Positions 38,028-47,493 of a DNA stretch of 64,000 nucleotides are shown here, piece after piece. The position numbers and the translations under genes were made by a program. Position 1 is the first letter of the stretch. Each line of letters begins with the position of its first letter. The stretch comes from Corallococcus sicarius (GTDB lineage: Bacteria; Myxococcota; Myxococcia; Myxococcales; Myxococcaceae). Below the pieces are notes generated by a model. It searched no databases. It saw nothing but the letters and a program-made list of their open reading frames with translations, and was not told the DNA's origin. Location of the stretch: assembly GCF_003611735.1 (NCBI RefSeq), contig NZ_RAWG01000005.1:1-64000 (forward strand), given 5' to 3'.

Positions 38028-38221
38028 GCAAAAAGGCCCCGCCGGGTCAGGGCAGGGCCTTCTTTTTTGCTCCCCGAGTGAAGCCCTGCGCGAACTCGTT
38101 CTCTGTGTTTCTCTGAGAGGACTCAAACTCTCTGCGGGCCGAAAACCGAATGATATCCAGTGTTCTCAAAGAGGGGTAGGGGCAAGCCCTTCCATCGGGG
38201 GCCGATTGAATGTCCGCAAAC
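38028..38221 (+). repeat. repeat block A with terminator, second copy at 48.0 kb
   Basis: A 194-base block that matches 48042-48212 in the same orientation. Both begin with a strong terminator (here AAGGCCC...GGGCCTT, 38033-38061, with TTTTTT at 38063-38068). Both continue with GCTCCCCGA and a similar C-G-A-A-C-x-C-G-T-T-C-T run, differ in the middle, and end with TGTCCGCAAAC. The hairpin also serves the haemoglobin gene. Confidence 0.7.
38033..38068 (+). terminator. Rho-independent terminator
   Basis: AAGGCCCCGCC (38033-38043) pairs with GGCAGGGCCTT (38051-38061) with one mismatch, followed by CTTTTTT. A run of A before the left arm makes it usable in both directions. Confidence 0.85.
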
Positions 38222-38944
38222 TACACGGTGGGTGACCTCCCGCCCATGGTGTTGATCCTCGCGACGCCCGATTCACAAGGAGTGTGTGGCGGCGACGCGC
38301 GTGAGCTCGCGGGCGACGCGCTGAGGTAGGTGGAAGTCGCATGCTTCGAGGCGAGCGCGGGACCTGGGATGCGCGAGGGCCTTGGCCTGGAGCTCCCGTG
38401 GTCAATCGCGGCCCGCCCGGCAGCGGTCCACGGCCTGCGAGGGCAGGCCTTCGTAGGCGGTGTCGAGCCAGGCCGCGCGCAGCAGCAGACTGGTACGCCC
38501 CGCTGCCGCCCCCCGGTGCTCCACCTCTCCCTTCGCCGCTACAGGCGCTCGATGGCCGGTCCCCTATGCGTCGCGCTCACTCGCTTTTGACGTACGCATG
38601 ACTCCGCGACCGAAGTCTGGGTAGGCACAGGCGGTCCGACAGGAAGCGCCGCCAGCGGCTGTAACGGACCGGGGTAATGGATCGCAGGCGGGTCACCCAA
38701 GCTGTTCGTAGCGGGGTCGGCCAAGCGGATCGCCCTGGGGGCGGCCAAGCGGACCTTGAGCTGGAGCAATCGGGACGGCGGTCCGTTCCACGCTGAAGAC
38801 AGTTGGAAGAAACGCGGCTGGGAGAGAGTTGGTGCGGTTGCGCCGAATGGGGACGGGTGCGCGCGAAGTGGCCCGGCTGTTGGGCATGGGGCCTCGCGCG
38901 TCTGGCTCCGACCTGGGGGGCGTGCGAGAGTGCCCATCCCCTTT
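38222..38944 (+). other. gene-poor stretch with relics
   Basis: No intact gene supported. On the minus strand about 38290-38350 reads RLEACDFHLPQRVARELTRV, which looks like a decayed protein. A 45-bp repeat copy lies at 38587. From about 38690 the sequence leads to the serine hydrolase start without a recognisable promoter. Confidence 0.35.
38587..38631 (+). repeat. 45-bp dispersed repeat, copy 1
   Basis: Begins TTGACGTACGCATGACTCCG and ends GGGTAGGCACAGG, matching copies at 48890, 50951 and 59434 in the same orientation. It lies about 310 bases before the serine hydrolase gene. Confidence 0.7.
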
Positions 38945-40090
38945 ATGCGCCTGATGAACAAACTCTCCGTAGCCATTGCTGAAATGATGCTGGTGCTGGC
39001 CGCTTGCAAGACGACGGGCCCTGCACCCGCCCGCGATATCCCCACGGCCATGAACCAGGCCGCGACGACCCTGCTGCAGTCACGACTGCTGCACGCAACG
39101 TCGATCGCAGTGGTCTATCGCGGCGAGGAGTTCATCCTGCATCGGGGTGAGCTGGAGACCGGCAAGTCCAATCCGCCCGATGATTCGACCCTCTATGAGA
39201 TAGGGTCGGTCAGCAAGACCTTCGTCGGCCTGCTGTTGGCAAACGCTGTCCTCGAAGGTAAGGCGACCCTCGACGACCCGATACAAAAGTATCTGCCGTC
39301 CGCCTATCCGAACCTTCAGTCAGACGGCGGGCCGATCCGTCTGCGCCATCTGGTCACACACACCAGCGGCATGCCGGGGATGTTGCCACTGCAAGTGAAT
39401 GAGGTGTTGAGGGACTTCGCTGCGCATGCCACCCCGGCAAAGCTCAATGCTGCCTATGCGGACTACGGGCGGCCGCAGTTCTGGCAGGACCTGCACACCG
39501 TCAGCATCAAGGGCCCGCTCGGCAAGGACTATGCTTACTCGAGCGCCGGCACCGAGTTGGTCGCGCACACCCTTGAGAAGATCCACGGGGCTCCCTACGA
39601 GTCGTTGCTCGCGGAGTTCCTGGCGCGGGAAGCCGGTATGCACGACATGTGGCTGCGCCTGCGTGCCCAGGACGCCAACCGCTTGGCTCCTGGCTACCAC
39701 AGCGACAACCCGGTCGGTACCACGCCGATGCCACTCCTGCCCTGGGGCGCGGCGGGAGCCTTGAAGGCGACGATGCCGGAGATGGTGAAGTACTTGCGCT
39801 TGCAGTTGAGCAACCATCCTGCGGTGACAGAGTCACACAAGCCGCTGGTGCGCTTCGCGGAGGACTTCAGCATTGGCTATTTCTGGAACATCGGCCAGAG
39901 CAGCCAGTTGGGCACCCACTACGTGCATCACGGCGGCGTGCCTCGCGCGCAATGCTATCTCTACCTCGTGCCGAAGTATCAGTTGGGGGTGTTCATCATC
40001 ACCAACCAGAGCGGCGATGCGACCGCTAACGCCATGGAACGCGCGCTGGCGCCCCTCTTTGACAGGGTCGAATCCATGCAGGGTCGCTAG
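38945..40090 (+). CDS. serine hydrolase (class C beta-lactamase family), lipoprotein-like
   Basis: A 381-residue penicillin-binding-protein/class C beta-lactamase-fold hydrolase. The N-terminus has a probable lipobox (LVLAAC). The nucleophile motif S-x-x-K is GSVSKTF; the second motif Y-x-[NS] is YAYSSAG; the third is VHHGGV near residue 335 in place of K-[ST]-G. This is typical of esterase/peptidase relatives rather than true beta-lactamases. ATG 38945 and 38954 are both possible. It is set in a degenerate island. Confidence 0.88.
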   Translation: MRLMNKLSVAIAEMMLVLAACKTTGPAPARDIPTAMNQAATTLLQSRLLHATSIAVVYRGEEFILHRGELETGKSNPPDDSTLYEIGSVSKTFVGLLLANAVLEGKATLDDPIQKYLPSAYPNLQSDGGPIRLRHLVTHTSGMPGMLPLQVNEVLRDFAAHATPAKLNAAYADYGRPQFWQDLHTVSIKGPLGKDYAYSSAGTELVAHTLEKIHGAPYESLLAEFLAREAGMHDMWLRLRAQDANRLAPGYHSDNPVGTTPMPLLPWGAAGALKATMPEMVKYLRLQLSNHPAVTESHKPLVRFAEDFSIGYFWNIGQSSQLGTHYVHHGGVPRAQCYLYLVPKYQLGVFIITNQSGDATANAMERALAPLFDRVESMQGR

Positions 40091-40562
40091 CACGGCGAAC
40101 AACAGGGAGTGAGTACGCGTCGAGCCCCCGCAGACTTCTCTCAGCTCGACAAGTCGTCGGAGAGCATGTGGAGCAGGGAGGCCGAGGGCTCACGGGTCGG
40201 AATCGAAGAGGCAGGTCAACGCGAGGCCCATGAGGGCCTGCCGGTGCGCACCGTCTACCTGCGTGGCCCCGTAGCTGTCCCGGCGGTGTCGTCCGAGACT
40301 GGCTTCGCCTGGCGCGGAGAGGCGGAGCGCTTCGGTCGCGCGCACGGTCAGGTGGCCGTCCTGGTGGGTCGCACCGGAGGTCCCGCGGAGTTGCTGCTGT
40401 GTGGCAACGAAGCGCCGCCATCCGCGCCATGAGTACGGGCGGCAGCCGCAGACCCGTGTCGAGACGAAGTCGGGGCGCGAGCTTCACCGTGCCGCCATGA
40501 AGTCGCGCCATCGTCCACGAACCAGAGTAGGTTCCCCCTCCCTGTTCGTTGGAGTTCCGTCG
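40091..40562 (+). pseudogene. relic of a myxobacterial paralogous family plus spacer
   Basis: From about 40182 to 40316 the DNA is nearly identical to 59010-59145. It encodes EAHEGLPVRTVYLRGPVAVP as part of a frame ending at 40432. Only the C-terminal part is present and it diverges after about 40320, so this is a fragment of the gene seen more fully at 58656-59273. The rest of the interval holds no gene I can support. Confidence 0.5.
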
Positions 40563-42467
40563 ATGCCACAAGCCACACCGCGCTCGTCACTTCTGGGAGC
40601 GCGTCCCAGCGTCTTCCTGCTCGCCGGAGCGTTCGTCACCGGCATGTTCCTCTTCGCCCAGGGCGGCTGCGGAGGTGACGAGTGCCAGGACGCCGCCGAC
40701 TGCCGTGAAGACAAGGGACCGCCGGCTTCGAACACGGAGTGGGTCTGCGAGGACAAGCGCTGTGAGCAGCATTCCGTCCAGGTGCCGCCCCCGGATTCCG
40801 GCACGGACGCGGGGACGCCCGACGCGGGGACGCCCGACGCGGGGACTTCCGACTCGGGTCCCACCACGGTGAGCGTGCAGGTGCTCGCGTTCAATGACTT
40901 CCACGGGCAGCTCGAGGAGCCCGCGGGCCAGATTCTGACGGGCGTGGCCCCCGACGGTGGACCGGTGCGGGTGAGCGCGGGCGGCGTGACGTACTTCGCC
41001 CGGCACATCGCGGCCCTGCGGGCCACCCATCCGAACACGGTGGTGGTAGCGGCGGGAGACCTCATCGGCGGCTCCCCGCTGCTGTCGGGGCTCTTCCACG
41101 ACGAGCCCACCGTCGAGGCGATGAACCTGATGGGCCTGGACCTGGTCGCGGTGGGCAACCACGAGTTCGACGAGGGCAGCACGGAGCTGTTGCGCATGCA
41201 GTCGGGCGGCTGCCACCCGGTGGATGGCTGCCTGGACGGGGATGGCTTCCCGGGCGCGAAGTTCAAGTTCCTGGCGGCCAACGTGGCCACGGGCGTGGAC
41301 CGCACGCTGTTCCCCCGCTACGACGTGCGCGAGTTCGAGGGCGTGAAGGTGGCCTTCATCGGCATGACGTTGGAGGACACGCCGGAAAGCGTCATACCCA
41401 CGGGAGTGGCGGGGCTCACCTTCAAGGACGAAGTGCAGACGGTGAACGCGCTGGTGCCGGAGCTGCGGCGGCAGGGCGTCGAAGCCATCATCGTGGTGGT
41501 GCACCAGGGCGGAATTCCGACCTCGGGCTCGCTGGTGAACGAATGCAAGGGCGCGGGTGCGGACGGCCTCATCTCAGGTGCCATCGTGGGCATGGCCAAG
41601 GGCCTCAACGACGCGGTGGATGTCATCGTCAGCGGCCACACGCATCAGGCCTACAACTGCGTCATCGATGGCAAGGTCGTCACGAGCGCCTCGTCGATGG
41701 GGCAGCTCGTCACGGACATCGACCTGACGTTGAGCAAGGCGACGGGCGACGTCGTGGAGGCGCGAGCGAACAACGTCATCGTCACTCGCGACGTGCAGGA
41801 GGTCGGCGCGGTGAAGGAGCTGGTGACGAAGTACCAGGAGCTCGTCGCGCCGAGGGCCAACCGGGTCATCGGATGGGTGTCGCAGACGCTCAGGACACAG
41901 ACGGACTCCGCGGGCCAGTCCACCCTGGGCTTCGTCATCGCGGACTCGCATCTGGAGGCGACGAAGCCCGCGAACCTGGGTGGGGCGCAGGTGGCCTTCA
42001 TGAACCCGGGCGGCATGCGCGCGGGCATCGCCCAGGGCGAGGTCACCTACGGCGAGGCCTTCACCACGCAGCCGTTCGGCAACAGCCTGGTCACCCTGAC
42101 GCTGACGGGCGCGCAAATCGAGCAACTGCTGGAGCGGCAGTGGCGGCCGTCGGGAGCCACCCTCATGCTGCTTCCGTCGGCGGACTTCACCTATGCGTTC
42201 AGCGCGTCGGCGCCCATCGGAAGCCGCGTCGACCCGGCGTCCATCCGGATCAACGGCGTGCCAGTGAGCCTGACGGCGGAGTACCGCGTCACCGCGAACA
42301 ACTACCTCGCGAGTGGGAGTGATGGCTTCCCGGTGTTCGCCGAGGGAACGAACCGGCTGGGTGGCGCCGTGGACAGCGACGCGCTGGAGGCATACCTGAA
42401 GGCGCACAGCAGCATGGCGAGCCCCTTGCCCGCCCCCGCGCTCAATCGCATCACCATGCTGCCCTAG
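40563..42467 (+). CDS. 5'-nucleotidase/metallophosphatase family lipoprotein
   Basis: A 634-residue UshA-like enzyme with a signal (VFLLAGAFVTGMFLFAQGGC, possible lipidation). A short Cys-rich and Asp/Thr-Pro repeat linker (DAGTPDAGTPDAGTSDSG) follows. The calcineurin-like metallophosphatase domain (FNDFHGQLE; AAGDLIGGSPLLS; VGNHEFDEG; VIVSGHTHQAYNC) occupies about 95-390. The 5'-nucleotidase C-terminal domain (MNPGGMRAG; GEAFTTQPFGNSLV) is at about 440-600. It would hydrolyse nucleotides or similar phosphate esters outside the inner membrane. GGAG lies nine bases before ATG 40563. Confidence 0.92.
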   Translation: MPQATPRSSLLGARPSVFLLAGAFVTGMFLFAQGGCGGDECQDAADCREDKGPPASNTEWVCEDKRCEQHSVQVPPPDSGTDAGTPDAGTPDAGTSDSGPTTVSVQVLAFNDFHGQLEEPAGQILTGVAPDGGPVRVSAGGVTYFARHIAALRATHPNTVVVAAGDLIGGSPLLSGLFHDEPTVEAMNLMGLDLVAVGNHEFDEGSTELLRMQSGGCHPVDGCLDGDGFPGAKFKFLAANVATGVDRTLFPRYDVREFEGVKVAFIGMTLEDTPESVIPTGVAGLTFKDEVQTVNALVPELRRQGVEAIIVVVHQGGIPTSGSLVNECKGAGADGLISGAIVGMAKGLNDAVDVIVSGHTHQAYNCVIDGKVVTSASSMGQLVTDIDLTLSKATGDVVEARANNVIVTRDVQEVGAVKELVTKYQELVAPRANRVIGWVSQTLRTQTDSAGQSTLGFVIADSHLEATKPANLGGAQVAFMNPGGMRAGIAQGEVTYGEAFTTQPFGNSLVTLTLTGAQIEQLLERQWRPSGATLMLLPSADFTYAFSASAPIGSRVDPASIRINGVPVSLTAEYRVTANNYLASGSDGFPVFAEGTNRLGGAVDSDALEAYLKAHSSMASPLPAPALNRITMLP

Positions 42468-42891
42468 CACGGCGGACACCACGGTGGAGGGGGCGCACAG
42501 CAACTCCCGCGCCGCCTGGGCTTGCGACTGGCCCGCTGCCACCTTGGCCACCGCCAGGCACCGCCGCAGGGTGAGCGGGCAGCCAGTCCTCTCTCCCCAA
42601 CGCGTCAGGCGTCTGCGGTCACGACAGCCCATCCTTGCGGCGTTTCTGGGTGCGGCTGCCTTACAGTCGGCCCGTCACCTCGCCAGTGGTGACGTTGGCC
42701 GAGGCAAACGTGTGCACCACGTCCTTGCAGCCGCGGGCGCCGATGACGGGGCGCTCTCCTTTCAGACACCGATGTCGAGACGCGGGCGAAGGTGCTCCGG
42801 CGTCCCCCTTCCTTGAAGCGCCAAGGCCTGCGAGGTAGAGAACGACGCCTCATCTCCGCAGGGGGCGGGGATTCAGGGCAGGGACGCCTTC
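42468..42891 (-). pseudogene. transposase N-terminal relic (IS630-type)
   Basis: On the minus strand, about 42632 down to 42475, the frame reads TLRRCLAVAKVAAGQSQAQA then ARELLCAPSTVVSAV. This is the helix-turn-helix opening typical of IS630-type transposases. It runs into the nucleotidase gene without the DDE part. The remaining 250 bases show no gene. Confidence 0.45.
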
Positions 42892-44550
42892 ATGAACCCA
42901 CGTGGCGCCGAGAAGGAATACCTTCAAGATGGCCTGCGCAGCGGCCTCAAGCTCGACGCGCGCTTCGACGCCCTGACGCCCCACCTCCACGTGGCGTGGA
43001 TCTCCTGGGACAGCGGCTTCCGCGGTTCGGGACTGCGCGTGGGCGACCGGGTCATCGCCATCGACGGTCAGCCCGTCGTCAAGCCACCCGACCTGGCCAC
43101 CACGCAGCGCACCGTGCCCTCCATGCTCGGCCAGTACGCCGAGAGCCAGACCTGGGACAAACAGGGGCGAAAGGAGGGTGACAAGGTCCAGGTGCGAATC
43201 GTTCGCCGGCGCGAGCCCGGCGATGGCTGGGAGGAGCACGAGTTCAGCGGCGCCCTGCTCCATGAACGCACCTGGAGCATCGCCGATACGACGCGGCAGC
43301 TCATCGGACCGGGAGGACCCGAACGCATGGGTCGCGACGGCTTCGACGCGACCTGGATGTCATGGCTCGAGAAGCGCGTCTTCGACTGGGAGCGCCTGCT
43401 CGACAGCACCTTCGGCGCCTGGCGCACCTCGCGAGGGACGCGCGCGGAACTCGCGAATCACCTCGGACACAAGGCCCGCGTCGACTTCCTCGTCGAGCAT
43501 CATCCCGGCCCCTTCGCGACGGCGATGCGCGAGGACTGGGAGACGGTGCGTGCCTGTCTCGATGGAGACCTCGTCACGCTCCCGGCGGATGCCCTTGAGT
43601 TCCGCACCCGGGGCGAGGAGCAGGTGAAGGCCATCGGCCTCCAGGCCGCGGCGGCGTGGAAGGTCCTGCTGGAGGCGCGTGCAGGGGAGACGCTCGGCGC
43701 CTTCCCCGTCGTCGACCCCTTCCGGGGTGACCGCTCGGCGGTGACCGGCAAGCTGGTCTCGCTGCCGACGCTGACGCAACGGGAGTGGCTGGTCGACATG
43801 GGCAAGGGCTACCTGGCCTGGAACCAGTCCGGCGCCTGGGTCTTCTGCCCCGCCAACACCCCGGCCATGAACAAGGTCTTCTCCGCCATGCAGCGCTACC
43901 AGAAGCGCGTTGCCCCGTCGGTGAGGCTCGACATCGCCGTGCTCGGCCGCATCCTTCCGGATCCCCGCCTGCTCGCGGGCTCGGGCCGCACCGCGGCCGG
44001 CCTGGAGGTGGAGCCCGTCGCCGCTCTGGTCGGCGGCGTGGTCTGCGTCGATGTCAGCGACCCGAGCGAGGGCGGACCGCGCTTCGCCGGAGAGGAGACG
44101 CTCAGCCAGGAGAGCTTCGGCGCTCCGGCCGACGACGCGAGCCCGCGCGAGGTCCTCACCGCGATGATTTCGGCCGTGAAGCGCGGTGACCAGGAGACCT
44201 GGAACGGCCTCTTCGCGGACTGGCGCGCCGTGCCAGACGCCGACCGGCCCATCTACTACCCGGTCTGGACCTGGAACGGCCGCGACAGCGACTGGGTGCG
44301 CGCGCGGCGCCTCATCCTCGACAAGGTGCTCGACGCGCGGGTGCGCTGGATGGGTGAGGTGCGGGTCGTCATCCGGGGCGACGAGGCCCCGGGCCTGCCG
44401 CGCGTCGAGGAGGTCGAGTTGGAGCTGGACCACGTCGGCCTCTTCGAGGGCCAGACCCGCACCTTCAACTCAGTCGACGTGCGTCGGCGCTGGACGGTCC
44501 AACGCCGCAACGGTGGCCCCTGGCGCATCACCAGCGAGCAGAGCCTGTAA
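42892..44550 (+). CDS. PDZ-like domain protein of unknown function
   Basis: A 552-residue soluble protein without a signal. Residues about 15-105 look like a PDZ domain (LHVAWISWDSGFRGSGLRVGD, RVIAIDGQPV, GDKVQVRIVRR). The middle and end are unknown; about 420-550 resembles an NTF2/SnoaL-like domain (TAMISAVKRGDQETWNGLFADW; WTVQRRNGGPWRITSEQ). The next gene starts 10 bases after the stop, its GGAG directly following the TAA, so the two form an operon. I recognise no characterised family. Confidence 0.75.
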   Translation: MNPRGAEKEYLQDGLRSGLKLDARFDALTPHLHVAWISWDSGFRGSGLRVGDRVIAIDGQPVVKPPDLATTQRTVPSMLGQYAESQTWDKQGRKEGDKVQVRIVRRREPGDGWEEHEFSGALLHERTWSIADTTRQLIGPGGPERMGRDGFDATWMSWLEKRVFDWERLLDSTFGAWRTSRGTRAELANHLGHKARVDFLVEHHPGPFATAMREDWETVRACLDGDLVTLPADALEFRTRGEEQVKAIGLQAAAAWKVLLEARAGETLGAFPVVDPFRGDRSAVTGKLVSLPTLTQREWLVDMGKGYLAWNQSGAWVFCPANTPAMNKVFSAMQRYQKRVAPSVRLDIAVLGRILPDPRLLAGSGRTAAGLEVEPVAALVGGVVCVDVSDPSEGGPRFAGEETLSQESFGAPADDASPREVLTAMISAVKRGDQETWNGLFADWRAVPDADRPIYYPVWTWNGRDSDWVRARRLILDKVLDARVRWMGEVRVVIRGDEAPGLPRVEEVELELDHVGLFEGQTRTFNSVDVRRRWTVQRRNGGPWRITSEQSL

Positions 44551-44560
44551 GGAGCACTCC

Positions 44561-45985
44561 ATGGGCTGGTACTCAAGCCGCGTCTCTGAACTCAACGACC
44601 AGTTGAACCGCGCCTCGGAGGGCGCACCCGACACGGTGAAGCGCGCTTTGAGCGACGCCATCGTGAAGGTTGGAAACGCGGCCGATCAAGCCCTCTCGGC
44701 CATGCTCGACGCCAGCGAGCGCACCAGCGCCGGCAATCTGGGGACGCAGCGCAAGTGGCAGGAGCGCTGCGCCACGGCCACGGCCGACATCAGCCGCGCC
44801 TTTGGCGATGCCGCCAAGGACCACATGCTCTCGCCCGCCCTCCAGCTCTTCTGGTACCAGGCGCTGGAGCACGAGATGGCCTTCTTCGGCTCCCTGGCCG
44901 CGGTGCAGACGCCCCAGCTCCACGACGACCTGCTCGTCCACCAGGACCTGCTCAACAAGATGCTGGGCGAGCTGTGGGACAAGTGGACCTTCCTGCTGTC
45001 CAAGGACGTCATCTTCGAGAACGACCAGCGTCAGGTGGTGCAGCAGGTCTCACGGATGGCGCAGTCCATCGTCGACGAGCTCGCCCCGGGCGTGCTCAAG
45101 CGCACCAGCGAGGGCGTCTCGCGCGCCACCGCGAAGTCGCTCGACGTGGCCCTCAAGCTCGATGACAAGCTCCTGGGCGGCAAGGGCGTGGATCTGGCCA
45201 AGTTCGTCGCCTCGATGTTCGATGTCGACATCCCCGACGAAATCGACCGCAACCTGCTGGACGCCGTGCAGGGTGGCTCCGAAGTCTACCAGGTGCAGAC
45301 GGGCCACTACCGCAACCTGGTGTCGGCCTACCAAAGCCTGGTGCAGGCGGAGAAGGGCAGCGTCCTGCTGCTCTTCAACGCGACGCGGGCGGAGGTCGAC
45401 ACGTACCGTGACAAGAACGACCTGGGGAAGGCCAAGGTCATGCTCGACCAGGCCAAGGGCTACCTCTCCGACTGGGCCTCACGCGTGCCCAGCTCGGCCC
45501 AGCGAAGCGAGGCCTCCAGCTTCAAGGACAAGGTGTGCTCGGCCATCGACACCGACTGGAGGCTCACCGAGGAGCTCGACACCAAGTTCCGCGACAAGTT
45601 CAAGGGCATCTTCATCCAGTCCCTGGGCAGCGAGACCCTCGAGCAGCTCGCGGAGTCCTACCTCTTCCGTCAGCACATCGAGGAAATCACTCGCAAGGAC
45701 GCCGCCGGCAAGCTCAAGGCCTTGCCGGGCAACCTCCAGAGCGAGGTCGACAGCGCGCTCGAGCGGGGCCTGCGCCCCCTCGACGACCTGGTCAACCGCG
45801 TCCCGGAAGAGGTGCGCGAGCTGGCCCGCATGAAGAACCAGCGGTTCAAGGAGCACGTGCGCGCCAGGCTCAAGGACCGCATCCAGGCCCTGCTGCCGGC
45901 CATCGTCGAGCTGGCCGCCCTCTGGGACCCGAACAACCTCTCGAGGGACTTCAGCCGCGAGGAGCTGGAGAAGGCCCTCCGCTGA
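44561..45985 (+). CDS. large alpha-helical protein of unknown function
   Basis: A 474-residue, nearly all-helical, Ala/Leu/Asp/Lys-rich soluble protein starting MGWYSSRVSELNDQLNRASE. It is rich in heptad-like stretches (QVVQQVSRMAQSIVDELAPG; YQSLVQAEKGSVLLLF; IEEITRKDAAGKLKALPGN), suggesting long coiled coils or a helical bundle. No signal or membrane segment. It is co-transcribed with the PDZ-like gene. No family is recognised; a structural or scaffolding partner of the PDZ protein is a guess. Confidence 0.75.
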   Translation: MGWYSSRVSELNDQLNRASEGAPDTVKRALSDAIVKVGNAADQALSAMLDASERTSAGNLGTQRKWQERCATATADISRAFGDAAKDHMLSPALQLFWYQALEHEMAFFGSLAAVQTPQLHDDLLVHQDLLNKMLGELWDKWTFLLSKDVIFENDQRQVVQQVSRMAQSIVDELAPGVLKRTSEGVSRATAKSLDVALKLDDKLLGGKGVDLAKFVASMFDVDIPDEIDRNLLDAVQGGSEVYQVQTGHYRNLVSAYQSLVQAEKGSVLLLFNATRAEVDTYRDKNDLGKAKVMLDQAKGYLSDWASRVPSSAQRSEASSFKDKVCSAIDTDWRLTEELDTKFRDKFKGIFIQSLGSETLEQLAESYLFRQHIEEITRKDAAGKLKALPGNLQSEVDSALERGLRPLDDLVNRVPEEVRELARMKNQRFKEHVRARLKDRIQALLPAIVELAALWDPNNLSRDFSREELEKALR

Positions 45986-46179
45986 GATTGGGCGGCGTGA
46001 CTCAGGGCCGCGCGTAACTCCGCTTCACCACCTGGGACTTGAATCCATCCGTGTACGGCAGCGCGGCGCCGCCCCTCGCGCACTCCGGCGACGCTGCGAG
46101 ACGTTGGGCGACCGGCACCCCACGCGCCGCGCCGGCCACCGAATCCTCTTCTCGGTAATGCCCCTTCGGAGGAACGCCC
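45986..46179 (-). pseudogene. transposase OrfA-like relic
   Basis: The minus strand (about 46062 to 46002) encodes YTDGFKSQVVKRSYARP before a stop, resembling the first residues of an IS3-type OrfA. 21 bases (46036-46056) are identical to 24381-24401 in inverse orientation, where the same peptide opening occurs. Only a short 5' piece remains. Confidence 0.35.
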
Positions 46180-47337
46180 ATGCGTGCCGTGCTCCTGCTC
46201 TGCCTTATCCTTCCGCTGTCCCCCGCCCAGGCCGAGCTGGGCACCCTCACCGTGCCCGCTGTCGCGCCACCGCCGTTCATCCAAGTCATTGAGCACGAAG
46301 TGCCGGCCCTCATGAAAGAGGCCCGTATCCAAGGCGCGGCCGTGGGGCTGATTGTCGGAGGCAGGCTGGTCTACGCCAAGGGCTTCGGCTTCGCGGACCA
46401 CGCGGGCAAGGTGCCAGTGACGCCCGACACGGTGTTCGTCGCTGCCTCGCTGGCCAAGCCGATCGCCAGCTGGGTGACGATGCGTTTGGCCGAGCAGGGG
46501 CGCGTGCAGTTGGATAAGCCGGTGGCCGATGTGCTGTCGCCGTGGCCCCTGGCGCAGAGCCCGTTCAACCCTCGCCTGTTCACGATCCGCCGCCTGCTGT
46601 CGCACACCGCGGGCACGACCTTGGGCGGGTATCAGGGCTGGCTCGATTACAAGGAGCTGCCGAGCCTGGAGGAGTCGCTGGCCGGCAAAACCAATGGACG
46701 CGGCGCGGTGGAACTGTTCGCGCCGGTCGGTGTGAAATTCCAGTACTCCGGCGGCGGCTATACGCTGATGCAACTGGCCATTGAGCGGGCCACGCAGCGC
46801 AAGTATTCGGACCTGGCGCGCGAGCTGGTGTTCCGGCCGCTGGGCATGAAACACAGCAGCGTCCTCTTGACGCCGGAGGTGCTGGCCGGCGCAGCGCAGG
46901 GACACGGCGACGATGGCAGGCCGGTGCCGATGCGTTACTACGTCGAGCAGGCGCCTTCGACCCTGACCACCACCGTCCGCGACTTCGCCCGCTGGATGAT
47001 TGCCGGCATGGCGAGGACCGCCGGCGCGCATCCACTGACCCAGGCGCAACTGGCCCAGATGTACACACCGGCGGAACTGAGCACGCCGCGTGCGCCCGAT
47101 GAGGCGGTCTACGGCCTGGGCCACTTCATCGAACGCCTTGGCGACGGCAGTACCGCCGTCGGTCACGACGGACGCAACCAGGCCGGCTTCCGCGCCAAGT
47201 TCTTGATGCGTCCGCACTCCGGCGACGGCATCGTCTTCTTCAGCAACTCCCGCAGCGGGCTGGCATTGGACCGCGTCGTCTGCCTGTGGGGCGCCGACGT
47301 GGCCAAGGTCGATCCGGTGACGACCTGCAAGAAATAG
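46180..47337 (+). CDS. serine hydrolase (class C beta-lactamase family), exported
   Basis: A 385-residue hydrolase with a signal peptide (AVLLLCLILPLSPAQA). S-x-x-K is VAASLAKPIAS; the second motif is YSGGGYTLM (Y-S-G, as in many esterase-like members); the third is VGHDGRN. Cys 382 and Cys about 368 near the end (CLWGADVAKVDPVTTCKK) may form a disulfide. GGAGGAAC precedes the ATG by about seven bases. It is a distant relative of the enzyme at 38945. Confidence 0.9.
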   Translation: MRAVLLLCLILPLSPAQAELGTLTVPAVAPPPFIQVIEHEVPALMKEARIQGAAVGLIVGGRLVYAKGFGFADHAGKVPVTPDTVFVAASLAKPIASWVTMRLAEQGRVQLDKPVADVLSPWPLAQSPFNPRLFTIRRLLSHTAGTTLGGYQGWLDYKELPSLEESLAGKTNGRGAVELFAPVGVKFQYSGGGYTLMQLAIERATQRKYSDLARELVFRPLGMKHSSVLLTPEVLAGAAQGHGDDGRPVPMRYYVEQAPSTLTTTVRDFARWMIAGMARTAGAHPLTQAQLAQMYTPAELSTPRAPDEAVYGLGHFIERLGDGSTAVGHDGRNQAGFRAKFLMRPHSGDGIVFFSNSRSGLALDRVVCLWGADVAKVDPVTTCKK

Positions 47338-47493
47338 CGTTGTGTTCTACCGGGTGCCCGAATGCGCGGCGCAGCTTGCGCAGGTGGGCTCCAGCATCTT
47401 GGGGAGGCACAGCGGGAACTCGATGCGAAACACGGCGGCGCTCGCGGTGTGTGGGGCGAACACTCGCCGCGAGCCCCCCGCGCCGCGCCGCGG
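47338..47493 (-). pseudogene. possible histidine-kinase tail relic
   Basis: On the minus strand about 47440-47360 the frame reads FRIEFPLCLPKMLEPTCASC before a stop. F-R-[IV]-x-[FL]-P-L is the usual end of a histidine kinase ATPase domain. Nothing upstream of it is intact. Evidence is thin. Confidence 0.25.

Noticed and set aside
41574-42632. Minus-strand long frame through the nucleotidase gene
   Set aside because: Only its first ~50 codons (outside the nucleotidase) look like transposase; the rest is the shadow of the nucleotidase.
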